Source: Talpa occidentalis (Eukaryota; Chordata; Mammalia; Eulipotyphla; Talpidae). From it: 64,000 nt of DNA. Shown here piece after piece: positions 11,701 to 22,921 of this stretch (positions are counted from its first letter, which is position 1; every line of letters starts with the position of its first letter). The notes below the pieces were generated by a model. It was not told where the DNA came from. It searched no databases and was given only the letters and a program-made list of their open reading frames with translations. The DNA lies in assembly GCF_014898055.3 (NCBI RefSeq), contig NW_023604861.1:97342083-97406082 (forward strand), read 5' to 3'. The translations under genes and the position numbers were made by a program.

Positions 11701-12541
11701 AAAATTCTTTAAGAGTTCTTTTAAAAGAAAAAAAAATGGTTTCCGGGAATTAATGGTCTGTAGGTTTTGACTTGTAGCTTTGTAATAGCTAAAAGTACGG
11801 AAGCAAGACTAGGAAGATATAAAAAAAAATGAGAATCCCTGTTATACATGGAAGGAACGGAAATGATATTCCTTAAAGACACTGCTGAGCCATGGAAGTA
11901 GGAGAGTGGGGCGGGGTGGAAGAAAGACCCAAGATGGGAACACTCTGTGATGGAGGCACTTCCTGATGTTGAGGGCCCTTAGGCAGAGAACTGGGCTCAG
12001 TGGGGGCCATAGTCAGACTGAGTTCTTTTCAGTACAATTATATTTTCACAGAACTGTGTTCAGTTGCTACCAGCTGCTTGGTGATTGCCTGTTGCTGGAA
12101 GTATGCAGATGTTGGAATCATTTGCCATTCACCCACAGGGCTGATGATGTCTGAACATATAGGCATCCAGAAGGTAATTGGATGAGATGATCTCCTGGCT
12201 CCCTTTTAGGCCAGAGAACCTAGGATTTTCTCAAATGCCAAGTAGGGTCTCATGGAAATATTGGTAAATATGTCCTGATAGACCAGGTGAAAATCATTGC
12301 TGAGATTGGGGTGTGAAGCCCTTCGTCTGCCACTATCCACACTGAAGGAAATGGAAAGTTTTCATTACTCCTATTTTCTCCTTTTAAAGGCCCTAGCAGC
12401 AGAATTTTCCTGCCCCCCACAGTTGGCATTGGGAAGCGTGCTGTGAGTTTAGGTGGGTGAATTTCTCCATGGGGCTCAAGATTGTACCATGTCCCCATAC
12501 CTACCCCAGAATCAAACTGGTTCCAAGGTGGGCTTATTTTA
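11701..12541. other. unassigned sequence
   Basis: No repeat family or exon is recognised. It ends at the left TSD of the next L1. Confidence 0.4.
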
Positions 12542-12556
12542 ACCCAGAAACATTCT

Positions 12557-13163
12557 TTTCTTTCTTTTTTTTAAGGCTTGATCTTTTTATTTTTCTTATT
12601 TAAAAAAAATTTTATATTAATTTTTTTACATCATTGTTCATTTTTCAACAATATTTGCTTCTCCCCACCCCTTCAGGTGTAGTCCCCATAGAATTTCCTT
12701 TCCCAATGCACCCGTGCACCATCACCTCAGTCCCCTGTGCTCCTCCCTCCCTCCCTCTGATCCCTCTCCCTCCTCCTTCCCTGCAGGATGTCTCTGATTT
12801 ATAATTGTCTGTTTTTGTTTTGTTGTGTTTTGTACTGTTATTATTTTTTTTTCACTGGTGTCTTATTTGGTTCCCCTATATTCCTGCTGTAAGTGAAACC
12901 ATCCAATATTTTTCTTTTTCCTTCTGGCTTATTTCACTGAGCATAATTCCTTCTAGTTCCATCTACGTTGCTGTGAATGGCATGGGTTTATCTTTTTTTG
13001 ATTGCTGAATAATATTCCATTGTGTATATCTGCCACATCTTAATCCAGTCATCTATTTTTGGGCATTTGGGTTGTTTCCAGGTTTTACCTATTGTAAATA
13101 GTACTGCAATACACACAGGGCCACAGGTGTTCTTTTGAATCAATGTTTTTATGTCCTTCTTTG
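12557..13163 (-). mobile_element. L1, strongly 5'-truncated, with TSD
   Basis: This 0.6-kb copy has the same lineage-specific 3' UTR and ORF2 end as the L1 at 2.9-4.2 kb, with only scattered mismatches by eye. It is flanked by acccagaaacattct (12542-12556) and acccagagacattct (13164-13178), a 15-bp TSD with one mismatch. The poly(A) side is at the left (T-rich 12550-12640). The ORF2 remnant covers only the last roughly 80 codons and is broken. Confidence 0.94.
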
Positions 13164-13178
13164 ACCCAGAGACATTCT

Positions 13179-13390
13179 AACCTATTGCAAACTTACTATT
13201 TTCAAAGTTAGGAGGCAGCTTAGCCAGCCATGGGGGAAGACAGATGCAAAAACACACACTTTATAGGAAATGATATGCTTCCTTTCACTGACTATTTTCT
13301 TAAATATAAATTCTCCCCCTTTCCCTTATCTTTTATCCCTGCTGGGATTGATTAATAATGAAAACAAAACTTAAAAAATAGCCAATGTAC
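13179..13390. other. unassigned sequence
   Basis: Nothing is recognised. Confidence 0.35.
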
Positions 13391-13565
13391 TGGATATTTA
13401 CAGGGTTTGAGGCAATGAACTGCATATTTAATCTCCACAATAATGTTAGAAGTAGGTTTTATTAGTACTTCCATTTAACAGATGGGGAAACCAAGACCTG
13501 GACTGAAAATATTGCCCGACCTTGCAGAGCAGAGCTGCTGAATCTTGAGCCCAAGTTTTAGGAGA
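13391..13565 (-). mobile_element. MIR relic
   Basis: The plus strand reads as reversed MIR: 'atttaatctccacaataatg', 'ttattagtacttccatttaa', 'cagatggggaaaccaagacc', ending in 'cagagctgctgaatcttgag'. The order and spacing match the MIR core. Confidence 0.85.
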
Positions 13566-15637
13566 GGCTGGAGAATCTCAGGAGTGACTTGAAGTCTTGC
13601 CTATGAAGCTTCATTTGAGTGCTTTTAAAGGTACAATCTGCAATCTCCTTGCTTTCAAAAAATGTAAGTGGAGAGTCACCCTTACCCTCTCCCCGCATCA
13701 GGATGTATGGGAATGTTATGAGGCCCTGTCTGTTAAAAATGCCCCATCAGTGAGAGGCTCACTGAACTTTCATATACGGGTCACACCCATGTAACCACCA
13801 CCAAGACTAGCCTTCCTGTTCTTGAACTCCTTATATATGGGTCTAGTTTGTCCTATTTTTCTTCTTTTCATCTTACAGATGCTGATCTGTAAGATCAAAC
13901 CAGTGGTGTGATGCTAATTGCCTCCTCTCCATCCCCCACCAAAAAGAAAAAGAAGGAGGAGAGAAGAGGAAGGCCTTGTTTGTAGTGTTTGCCAATTTCA
14001 GTGGTGTAAATATTCCCATCATGGCTAATTACAAGTCACCAATGATTTAACATCTGGCTTGAAAATTCCAGACTACACAAGCAACTCTTAGGAACCAGCC
14101 AGTCCCACAATATCACCTGATTCATGCATAATGTGGTGTAGCTGTATATCTTTCATTTTCATTGTTGTCTAATGTTCCCTGTTTTGAACACACGTGGGTT
14201 CTTTTTAGTGTGGACTTTTGGCAAAAGTCACTGGTTTTCAGATAGAACCTCTTTGGGGAGATCCATATGGAGCCCATTGATGCCAGTGGCAGAAAGCCTG
14301 AAGTCAGCAACCCTGCTTCTTGCTGTCTCTCCCACCTCTCCTGACTCCCAGACCAGCCTCAGTCACACAGCCAAAGGTTCCAGGCTTGCGCTTGGGAGCA
14401 CACTGGCACTCAGTGGGTATTCCGTAAGTGCTTCTTTGCTCCCTTTCTCTTGTTCATAGCAGGGAGGCTGGCTGTGCTGTGGGTGATAGGTGCAGTGATC
14501 TCTTTGCCTTTATGTCTCCCACCCACACTGGGGTTGATTAATCACTGATTCACAATGACAACATCCCCCCACAAGTTCAGGATAGGGCTCTGTCCTGGCC
14601 TGGGTCTCTGGGTCTCTGGGAGTCGGCTCTGATGCCAGACACCCGTAGGGCTCCTCAGTTGTATTTCCATTTGGTCTCTTTGAATAAGAAGAGGAGGAGG
14701 AAGAGAAAGAAAAGAGGGCAGAAGGGAAAGTGAGAGTGTGTAGGGGGAGGCTGGCAGGGAAGCAGGCCTGTCGGTTCCAGCACTGTGGACTTGACCTGGA
14801 GGAAGGGTTCTCTGTTAACAAATGGTCTGTTTGATCTGGTTGACTGTGATGGGCCCAGGAAATCTGTTCACACATGAAATGACATTTGTTCCAGAACCAC
14901 CTTCCTGCTTCTAAACAAATCATCACAGCCCAAGTGCCCTGTGAGAGATACCCCATCTCCAGTGGAATGTGAAAAAAAAACCTAGGAAAGGCTGTCAAGA
15001 GGATGACAAGAAAGTGACAAAAGACAGCCACAGAATGGCAGTCTGTGAATATATATTAGTTTCAGGGTGAAGGGGGAATGAATAATTGACTGTCAAGGGG
15101 ACCTAAGGGGCCTTTTCTGTGCCTCAGTTCCCCAGGGACTCAGCAAGCACAGAGCCCACTGACACCGAGCTCACCTCCACCAGGGCTTGTGTGCCTTGAG
15201 GCCTTCTCCTGGAGGGAGGGCAAGAAGCCTCTTCCATTAGTTGGCACCAGCATGCTTTCTGTTCACTACAGCAGGAAAGTTATCTCCTGTGTCCCTCGTC
15301 AATTGTAAAAACACACTGATTGTGGCCAAGTGAAACAAAATGTCCCTCCCTGCCTGCAAGTTCAATCTGCATCCCTTTGACAGCTGGCCATGATGGAGTA
15401 CAGCATCTCTTTCCAAACCCATAACTGTTTTCTTTGGATCTACCTCCAGCACCCCAATTCCAGGACTTGGGGCCTCCCTGTAAAAGCTGCTGGTTTCCAT
15501 GACCTCTTGAAGCAACTTCTTGAGTCCCAAGGGCAAAGACTAAGTTCAGCTCCCTCTCTGAACCCCGCTTCTTGGCTGGCTGGCTGTGGTTCATTTTGCT
15601 GTTGCTTCCCCAGGGCATTTGGGAGGCTGATCTAGAA
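13566..15637. other. mostly unassigned sequence
   Basis: A short piece near 13755-13860 ('gtaaccaccaccaagactag') resembles reversed L1M 3' sequence. A stretch near 14290-14440 may be a very old L2/MIR relic. The rest is unrecognised. A minus-strand open frame of 173 codons (14510-15031) has serine and proline runs from simple GAA/GGA sequence and no known domain. Confidence 0.35.
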
Positions 15638-15735
15638 GAGGCAGCATGGTATAATGGACAGAAAAAATAATCTGGGATGGCCTGGAACTAATTTAAAATA
15701 CTGGTTCTGCAACTTGGGTGACCCTGGGTGATGCT
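15638..15735 (+). mobile_element. MIR 5'-part relic
   Basis: 'gaggcagcatggtataatgg' followed by 'ggttctgcaacttgggtgac' matches the tRNA-related head of MIR on the plus strand. Confidence 0.65.
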
Positions 15736-16035
15736 AGCTCCCAGTTGTCAGGCCCAATGTGATTGTCTTGAGAGCTCTGCAGGCTCAGGATTCTAACCTG
15801 CTTTCTAGGAGTAGAGAAGGAAGAGCTGCGAAGGTCTCTTGGACAAAGCAGACTGAGCCAGGATTTGTGCTTGTGCTGGTGTGCCCACAAAGTAGGCCTC
15901 TGTCCCCTACTCCATATTTTGATGCCACAGGCTGGGAATGCACTCAGACACTGGTGTTCCCATGGGTCCCCTAACTCTTCTTGTGGGTGAGGGAGACAGT
16001 GCCGAGGAAACCCCCGGTCCAGAGGAGCATGCACA
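15736..16035. other. unassigned sequence
   Basis: Nothing is recognised. Confidence 0.35.
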
Positions 16036-16290
16036 TGTGGGTGTACTATGTGGCATGTTTATTTGATCAGTTTTAATTTATGGTTAGAAATTGAGATGGC
16101 TCCCAATTTTTTTACTGTCATAAACAAGGCTGTGTAAAACATTTGGGACCATAAGTCTTTTTTACATCCCTATTTCCTTATGACACATATCTAAAAGCTG
16201 AATTACTAAGTTGCAGAGTACAAAATGTTTCAAGCTTTAAGTATAACACTGACTTCCAAATTGCTCTTACTACGAGTTGTTTTGTTTTTG
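16036..16290 (-). mobile_element. old L1 (L1M) 3'-region relic
   Basis: The plus strand follows the reversed L1M ORF2 end: 'gatggctcccaattttttta', 'gtcataaacaaggctgtg', 'gaattactaagttgcagagt', 'ttccaaattgctcttac'. No open frame survives. Confidence 0.6.
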
Positions 16291-16674
16291 TTTTTCCGAT
16301 GAGTTTTGGTGGCTTATCTGTCCCCCACTCAGAGCCTTTTTCCTTATAACTGGAGGCCGTTTCTGAGTTAAGGCTGGTTTTGTTTTGATCTTTGGTAAAC
16401 CCAATACAATACTTTATGTGTGTATGTATGTGTTGGGGGGAGACAGGGCTGCAAGACCATTTTAATTAGAGAAAAAGTCTTCAAAGTGCTCCCTTCTGTC
16501 TTCCTGATCTGTAATTTAAATCTCTTAGTACCTAGGCAATGAAGAGAGACTACACAGGAATTTGGGAAAAATAAAAACCAGAAAGACAAAAATTAAAAAA
16601 AAAATTGCCTGGATGATGAGTTATGGAAGGTTTTGTTTTTCTAGACAAAATGTTTTTGCAATAAAAGTGGAAGG
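16291..16674. other. unassigned sequence
   Basis: No repeat or exon is recognised. A short GTGT/ATGT tract lies near 16418-16432. Confidence 0.35.
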
Positions 16675-17215
16675 GATAGTCATTATAGCCTTATTCACAA
16701 TAATCCAAGAGTTGGAAACAAACTTAAGTGATTAGTTGATGAGTGATCAAAATGTGAGATATAACATATATATATATAATATATAAGGTGTGTGTGTATA
16801 TGTGTGTGTGTGTGTGTATAATACACACACAATGGACTCTACTCAACTATAAACAAGATGAAATCCTGCCCTTTGCAACAATGTGGATAGAACTACAGGG
16901 TGTTATGCTAAGTGGAATAAATCAGAGGGAGAAAGAAAAATACCATAGGATTTCATTTATATGTGGGAAATAAAGAAACAAATGAGACAAATAAACTGTA
17001 TAAAACAAAACCAATCTTTTAGGCTGCAAGAACAAAACAGTGGTTAGCAGAAGGGAAGGGGAGAGAGAAGTTCAGATAAAAGGGCTTAATTGCATGTTGA
17101 TGAATGGAAACCAGAATTTTAGTGGTGAATATGTCTTTCTAGGTGTTGATTTAAACTATTGAATGCCTGAAACCTAAATTATAAGTCAATCTTACTTCAG
17201 TTAAAAAGGTATGAG
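16675..17215 (+). mobile_element. old L1 3' end
   Basis: The plus strand reads 'cattatagccttattcacaa', 'caatggactctactcaacta' (the ORF2 EYYSAI region), 'gcaacaatgtggatagaact', 'ttatgctaagtggaataaat', and 'gatttcatttatatgtggga', which is the canonical L1 ORF2 end and 3' UTR. Reading frames are broken. A TA/TG microsatellite has expanded inside it. Confidence 0.88.
16759..16833. repeat. (TA)n(TG)n(CA)n compound microsatellite
   Basis: A TATATA run, a TGTG run and a short ACACACAC run follow each other inside the L1 3' region, just before the codons for the EYYSAI motif. Confidence 0.9.
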
Positions 17216-17633
17216 GGGAAGGGGTTTCTCATCCTAAACTGGAATATGGACCCAACTCCCTTAGATGTGAGACACATCAGTAGAGACAATGTCTGGTGAT
17301 GGACTTTCAAGGTGGAAACCAAAGTCCGAGCCTGGCCTGCCTGGCCTTTGGCAGGTTGGTGACTTCTTGCCTTGGCCCTGTGTCTTGGGGCACGAGCCTC
17401 TCAGTTGTCACTCAGCACCCATCAGCCCTGGATTCTCTAGAGGAAGCAGAGGACGTGTGTTTGCCAAACAGTTGCTTCTCTCCTAAGATCCGTAATAGGA
17501 TTATTTAAAAAATAAAATAAAAATCACAAATCTTTTACAAGTGTAAAATGAACCTACATGGAAGATTTTATTTAATTCATTAATTAGTGGGAGAACTAGT
17601 CAGAGGTTGGTTACAACCAGTTCCAGTGAGAAT
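17216..17633. other. unassigned sequence
   Basis: No repeat or exon is recognised. Confidence 0.35.
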
Positions 17634-17651
17634 AAAAAATACTACACGTAG

Positions 17652-17914
17652 GTCCTCCCTGGTGGTGTAGGGGTTAAGGTTGCATGGCTATCAAGCTATA
17701 GCCAACAATTGCAGCATGAGTTCAATCCCCAACCAGGGAGCTAACCCGCAGGGCGCAGCAGACCTCTCCTGTCTCAACCGCTGCTCCCCTCAGCAGTGTA
17801 TTTCAGCAGATCTGCCTGTTCTGCTCCCCACTCTGTCTCTGTTGAATCCTCTCACCTCCTGCACTTCTGACCTAGACCCCAGTTCTTGTATGCATAAATA
17901 AATAAAATAAATAA
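17652..17914 (+). mobile_element. tRNA-derived SINE, type B
   Basis: The copy is flanked by an 18-bp TSD with one mismatch, aaaaaatactacacgtag at 17634-17651 and aaaaaatactacacatag at 17915-17932. Box A and box B are degenerate (ggtggtgtagggg; agttcaatcccc). The 3' end carries the type-B signature 'ccccagttcttgtatgcata'. Confidence 0.94.
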
Positions 17915-17932
17915 AAAAAATACTACACATAG

Positions 17933-18489
17933 ATAGGCAAGAAAACATGCTGAAAGGAACTTGCAGATGCAAAATAGACAATAGCTACGGAGTGGTGCTC
18001 ATTTGCATGTCTGTGGACTAGAACGGTGTGCATTCCCATGGGAATTCTACAATGCAGAGTTGTAAAGTGACTCCTAAATTAGGAAGGGCAGAGCGAGCCA
18101 GGAGGGGTAGTCTACATGGAACTGGCAGCAATCTTTCTTGCCCATTTTAAAGTCTTTTATAGATTTGGGGAGGGGAGGGAGCAGAAGAAAACTTGAACTG
18201 TTACTTCATCAAAACAAAGGAAACAGGGGACAGGCTTAAAACAAGTGATGACAAATGAGTCAAATGAGTGCACTGGACGCTCTGGTGTAGCTGTGAAGAA
18301 GCAGGAGCTGGGGAGAGGAAGGGAAGGGAATAAATAAATAAGTTACGATGCAAAAGAAAATTAAAAAGTAAGAGAGAGAGAGGAGGAAAGGGGAAAAAGC
18401 AATTTAACAAACCAAAAATAAGAGTTAAAAGGAAGTCTAAAAGAGGTGAGAGAAGAGTTCTGCTTTGCTCAACCCTTCATTTCTTTCCT
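17933..18489. other. unassigned sequence
   Basis: Purine-rich stretches (GAGA, GGAAAGG) occur near 18300-18400. No gene or repeat family is recognised. Confidence 0.35.
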
Positions 18490-19300
18490 CACTCATTCAC
18501 TGAGCAGCACATCTGGTCCTATGCTGGACCCTGGAGTACAAGAGTACAAGTTCAACCAGCTGCACAGAAACTTTGTCACTCACAACTTGGGGGAAAGACA
18601 TGCTCTATGATAGGTGGAGCAACATCCTAATCCCTAGTATCTGTAAATGATACCATATATGGGAAAAGGGACTTTGCTGATGTGATTAAGATAAAGGTCT
18701 TGAGAAGTGGAGATTATTCTGGATTGCCTGAAAAGGTCTGATATAATCTCAGGGGTGATTAGAAGAGGAATACAGGTGATCAGAGTTAAAGGCAATGTAA
18801 TGACAGAAGTAGAGATTAGAGTGATGTGGCCACAAGCCAAGGAATGCTGGAAGCCTCTAGAAGCTGGAAGAAGCAAGGAGTGGATTCTTGCCTGGAGCCT
18901 CCAGCAGGAACCAGTGCTTCCAACACCATGGAAGCCCAATAAAGCCCAATAAAGCCATTTTGGACTTTTGACTTCCAGAACTACAAGAGAATAAATTGGC
19001 ATTGCTTTAAGCCATTATGTTTTTGGTTATGTTTCTGATTTATTCCAGAAGCTACAGGAAACTAGTAGGCACTTGGAACAATTGCATTATAGCATAATTG
19101 CAATACTGAGTGTTTTGATGGGAGAAATTGAGGAAGTTAGGGGAGCCGGTGACAGGTGTGCTGGAGGAAAAAGTTTCCTACTGAGACCTGAAGGCTTTGG
19201 AGCAGTGGCCCACAGAGTTTGGGGAAGCTGAATTCAGGAGCCATTAATGTGTGGCTATGGTGGTTTGTGCAAAGGGGTACAAGCCTGAACCCCGTGATGC
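18490..19300 (-). mobile_element. L2 relic split by a MaLR LTR
   Basis: The left part (18490-18599) reads as reversed L2 tail ('ctcattcactgagcagcaca', 'ctatgctggaccctggagta'). The right part (about 19071-19300) resumes L2 with 'ctgagacctgaaggctttgg' and 'gtttgtgcaaaggggtacaa', matching the reversed 'cctttgcac' L2 segment. The MaLR LTR between them is therefore younger. Confidence 0.6.
18600..19070 (+). mobile_element. MaLR-type solo LTR (MLT1-like)
   Basis: The body follows MLT1 order: 'ctaatccctagtatctgtaa', 'gatgtgattaagataaaggt', 'gccacaagccaaggaatgct', 'acttccagaactacaagaga', 'ataaattggcattgctttaa'. It carries AATAAA hexamers, including one in a duplicated 'gcccaataaa' unit near 18940. 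No internal ERV sequence is next to it. Confidence 0.8.
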
Positions 19301-20506
19301 TGTGAAAATGCAAGGGAGATGAATTCCTAGGAGATAGGAGCAGGAGATAGGAGCTATATAAATCCAAGGTGGTGTTTTTAGACAGAGGAATTGAAACCAT
19401 TAATTAGTCATGTGAAGTATTAGCTTGGGTGAGTGGCACTGTAGGACTAGCTGGTGGCTCTCCCATGAAAACAGCCTCAAACTCCCTTCTTTTGGTGTCC
19501 TTTGAAAATGTGAGCTGAGAGATAGCCACATGGCCTGATGAAGTCTGTTAGTGACTGAGTAAAGAGAGAAGTCAAATTTACCCCTGTGTTGATCTTGAGA
19601 CTAGTTTTACATTCTCTTTAAAAATCCACAAAGTGTTTTCTCATCTGTGTATTCCAAAAGATAACACAATCAGAGGTCTCAGCAGCCATTGGCTAAGGGC
19701 ACACTGCATTTGAAATCCCTGAAAGAGTCATTTTGGAAGTAACAATTGGCCAAATTACATTTCTTGCAACACTAGTGGCCTGCACACCCATTGGCTGCCT
19801 AGTGAACACATGTCCTTTGGTCTAGCCATTTGGGGGCATTTAGCCTGGATTGCTTATTTATTTGCTTTTTAATGCTCAGATATTCTCCCATGATGAATAG
19901 TTGTGAGCCACTTTATTTGGCGGGAGACTTTAATGTCATGGCCAAATGGGAAGCAGCAGGATCATCATCTTTTCAAAGCTCTCTCCTCTGTGCTGCACTA
20001 GACTGTGCTTTGTCCCTGGTGGCTGGTAGTGGAGCCTGTCTCTTGCGTTCCTGTGCTCCCTTTACATGAATTTCTGTTTCTGATTAATTTACCGTTGGTC
20101 GCTTTTGGGGGATGCCCTGAAGATCGAGGAATCTGCATTGAAGTCCCATGGAGGTGAATTTTAGATGATTTATAATCTAGTACAGCGAACAAGTCCAGAA
20201 ATGAGGAATGCAGGTGAGTAGGAAAGACTTGCAACTTGGAGTCTCTCTGTCCAAAGGGTCAAGCTCGGGTAGGAAGAGCTTCCCTTATTTGTGTTTTGTG
20301 AAGTTTATGCTAAACATTCTCATATTTAATTTTAGTTTTTAAAAGTGTCTGTGCCACATCTTGCAATGTTTACAAATTTCCAACAGGCACCCCCTCACGT
20401 GACCCACTCACATGACGAACTGTGGCTGAGTGTGCTCTGTCCACATCCCTGGTTCTCTGTCCAGGTTGGTCTAAGCACATTGTTGATCATGCAGATATCA
20501 GCCCGT
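19301..20506. other. unassigned sequence
   Basis: About 1.2 kb of average composition with no recognised repeat, exon or RNA gene. Confidence 0.4.
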
Positions 20507-20525
20507 CTGGATGTCAACACTCTTT

Positions 20526-20792
20526 TTTTTTTTTGGGTGAAGATTTATTTATTTATTTATACAAGCACCGGGTACAGTCGGAAGTGCGGGATGGTGAGAG
20601 AATTCACCAGAGTCAGAGCGGAGGGCAGAGCAGGCAGACTGATGAAATACACTGCTGAGGGGAGCAGAGGGCAGCAGGAGAGGTCTGCGCGCAATTTGAC
20701 CCTTACCCTGCGGCCGGGGATCGAATCGGTGCTGCAGAGGCTGCGGGCAGCTTTGCAACCCAGCGCTCAACCGCTGTGCCACTGGGGAGGCC
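20526..20792 (-). mobile_element. tRNA-derived SINE, type A, young
   Basis: The copy is flanked by a perfect 19-bp TSD, ctggatgtcaacactcttt, at 20507-20525 and 20793-20811. On the minus strand it begins ggcctccccagtggcacagc, has box B as a near-canonical ggatcgaatcgg on the plus strand, and ends with the TAAATAAA tail and poly(A). The perfect TSD shows a recent insertion. Confidence 0.97.
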
Positions 20793-20811
20793 CTGGATGT
20801 CAACACTCTTT

Positions 20812-22568
20812 AGAAATGTGGCAACTAACTGATTTCCTGAAATCAGTAAATATCATTTTCCTTACTGATCTCATCTCAAGAATGATCTTTTCTCTCCTAT
20901 AACCTAGTAGATTAGAACCAAATGGATTTTTCTCCCTTCTGTTTCTTCCCACTGTGGATGGTAGGAGGCAGTTGGTGGGGGCAGGGGGACTCCTGAATTT
21001 TTGAAGGCATTTGTGTTCTGGTTGACATCTGATAATGTTGATTCCCTCACCTGTTGAAATGGGTCTTGCGGAGGCTTTATGGAAACCAACTACCGGAGTC
21101 TGAATTTGTTAGAGCTTCAATTTAGAAATGATTTCTTGGTATCTTTAGCTCTCTTGAGAAGATGAGCTGTGGCTAAGGGGGCGCAAGAATCTTAGAGCCC
21201 TAGGGACAAAAGACTTACCCAAGAGCCGGCATGCATATTGTCTCATAAATATGGATGTTTGGGGGGATGTCAGTTGAACTGGGACTCAAGAGAACCAAGT
21301 GACCCAAAATGAGGGTGCAAGTAAAGAAATGGAACTCAAGAGGGCCATCCGTCTAGGTTTCAAACATCGCCCTTCCGACCCTCCTGCCTATGACACAGAC
21401 TGTGTTATATCAGGAGGAGCTTTGTGCTGGGAGCTGTGGGCTAGAGAGGAGCCTGGGATCTCCACAGCCCAGGTCCCATGCCCCAGCTGCAGCCCAGAGT
21501 CAACAGTGTAAGTTATGTTGCAAATAATGGAGAACCCAGAAGGCAGAGGCTTAAAAGCAATGGGGTTTCCTTTCTCTGCCCAAAAGTTTGAAAGTCAAAG
21601 GCTTAGGGTGGGCTTAACGTCTGGGTGGTGCCAGGCTGAAGGCAGGATGGCTTCTAACCTTTCCCACCAGGTGGCGATGTAGGTGGGTGGAGCTGTGTTG
21701 GAGGGATAGTTGTGAGGTGGGCTCTCCCTCTGGCTGGTGTGGGCAGTGGTTGCCAGAGGGCTCCTGTCCTCCTCCGACCGCTCTGTTACCCAGACTACTG
21801 TTTTGGGAAAGGATGAAGGACATCCCTGCCAAGAGGCCAGGCTGGATTCCCAAGTTGGAAGGGGCAGTCCCAAAGCGTGCAGGGCATTGGACAGTCCTGT
21901 CCAATGACAGGATTCCTTCAGGATTCCTTCATGGAATCCTGTCAGTTCCTCAGTACCTGGTGCAACAAGGCCAGCACAATCCTTTCCCACACAGTTGCTA
22001 CCTGGCACTCTGTCAAACGCCCACGGCTGAGTCCTTGGCCTTATGGAGTTCATTTTCATTGTAAACTATACAAGTGTTGCGCTGAAGGGTAGCAGTAGTT
22101 ACCTAGGAAGGCCCAGGACCTCCGGCCCTCAGGAGTTGCCCTGGGGCCAGACAGTGGGACGGTCCCGGAACTCCTCTTTCTCTCCTGATTTTATTTATTT
22201 GCTTTCACATTTCCTCTTCTTCTCTGGTTAAAGGCAGGCTGAGTTATGGTGCATTGTGGTGCCTCTACTCCAGCCCCTTTACCTGGAACCCCTTTATCCT
22301 TTCCCCCCCACAGTGCAGCAAGACCATGTCTTGGGGGCAAGCATACATCTCAGACCCAGAAGTTAGGTGTACAAGATAGACTCCTAACTTGGCTATTCTT
22401 TAATATCATTTAATTCTCAGGCTCCCATTCTGCACAGGTAGAGGACGCTTATTTTTGGTCAGGTGGGAGCGCATCAGAGCTCGGGTTGCACTGGCTGCCT
22501 GGTCCTGGTATCCTGTCCTTGTCCCACCTCAATTTGCTTCCAGAAATATCAAAACACATGAGCAAAAA
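20812..22568. other. unassigned sequence
   Basis: No repeat family or exon is recognised. Overlapping open frames (up to 154 codons near 21595-22059) on both strands lack known domains. A 12-bp perfect inverted repeat lies at 21905-21944. Confidence 0.4.
21905..21944. repeat. short inverted repeat
   Basis: The arm tgacaggattcc (21905-21916) is matched by ggaatcctgtca (21933-21944) with a 16-nt loop. The loop itself repeats 'ggattccttca'. Confidence 0.85.
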
Positions 22569-22583
22569 TACACTCGCTTTTTC

Positions 22584-22906
22584 TTTTTTTTTTTTTTTTT
22601 AATAGAAGCATGTTTTTTATTTATTTATTTATTATATTTGTTTGTTTGTTTTGTTTATACATGCACTGGGTACAGTCAGAAGAGCGGGAGGGTGAGAGAA
22701 TTCACCAGAGCCAGAGTGGGGAGCAGAGCAGGCAGAAGGACCGAAGTACACTGCTGAGGGGAGCAGCGGGCGGCAGGAGAGGTCTGCGCGCCATGTGGGA
22801 TCCTCCTCCGGTGGCCGGGGAGCAGCCGGGGATCGAACCGGCGCCGCAGAGGCCGCGGGCAGCTTTGCAACCCAGCGCTCAACCGCTGTGCCACCGGGGA
22901 GGCCCC
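22584..22906 (-). mobile_element. tRNA-derived SINE, type A, young, long tail
   Basis: The copy is flanked by a perfect 15-bp TSD, tacactcgctttttc, at 22569-22583 and 22907-22921. Internal promoter boxes are intact (box B seen on the plus strand as gggatcgaaccggc). The tail is unusually long: poly(T), then ATTTATTT and TTTGTTTG repeats over about 75 bp. With the perfect TSD and high GC body this is one of the youngest copies. Confidence 0.97.
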
Positions 22907-22921
22907 TACACTCGCTTTTTC

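Noticed and set aside
14510..15031. 173-codon open frame on the minus strand
   Set aside because: It has serine runs from simple GAA/GGA sequence and no recognised domain; length is near chance expectation.
20526..20792. SINE heads as tRNA genes
   Set aside because: Boxes A and B are present, but the region does not fold as a full tRNA with acceptor and anticodon arms and is fused to a SINE body.
20345..20902. 185-codon open frame on the plus strand
   Set aside because: It crosses the young SINE at 20526-20792; no domain lies outside it.
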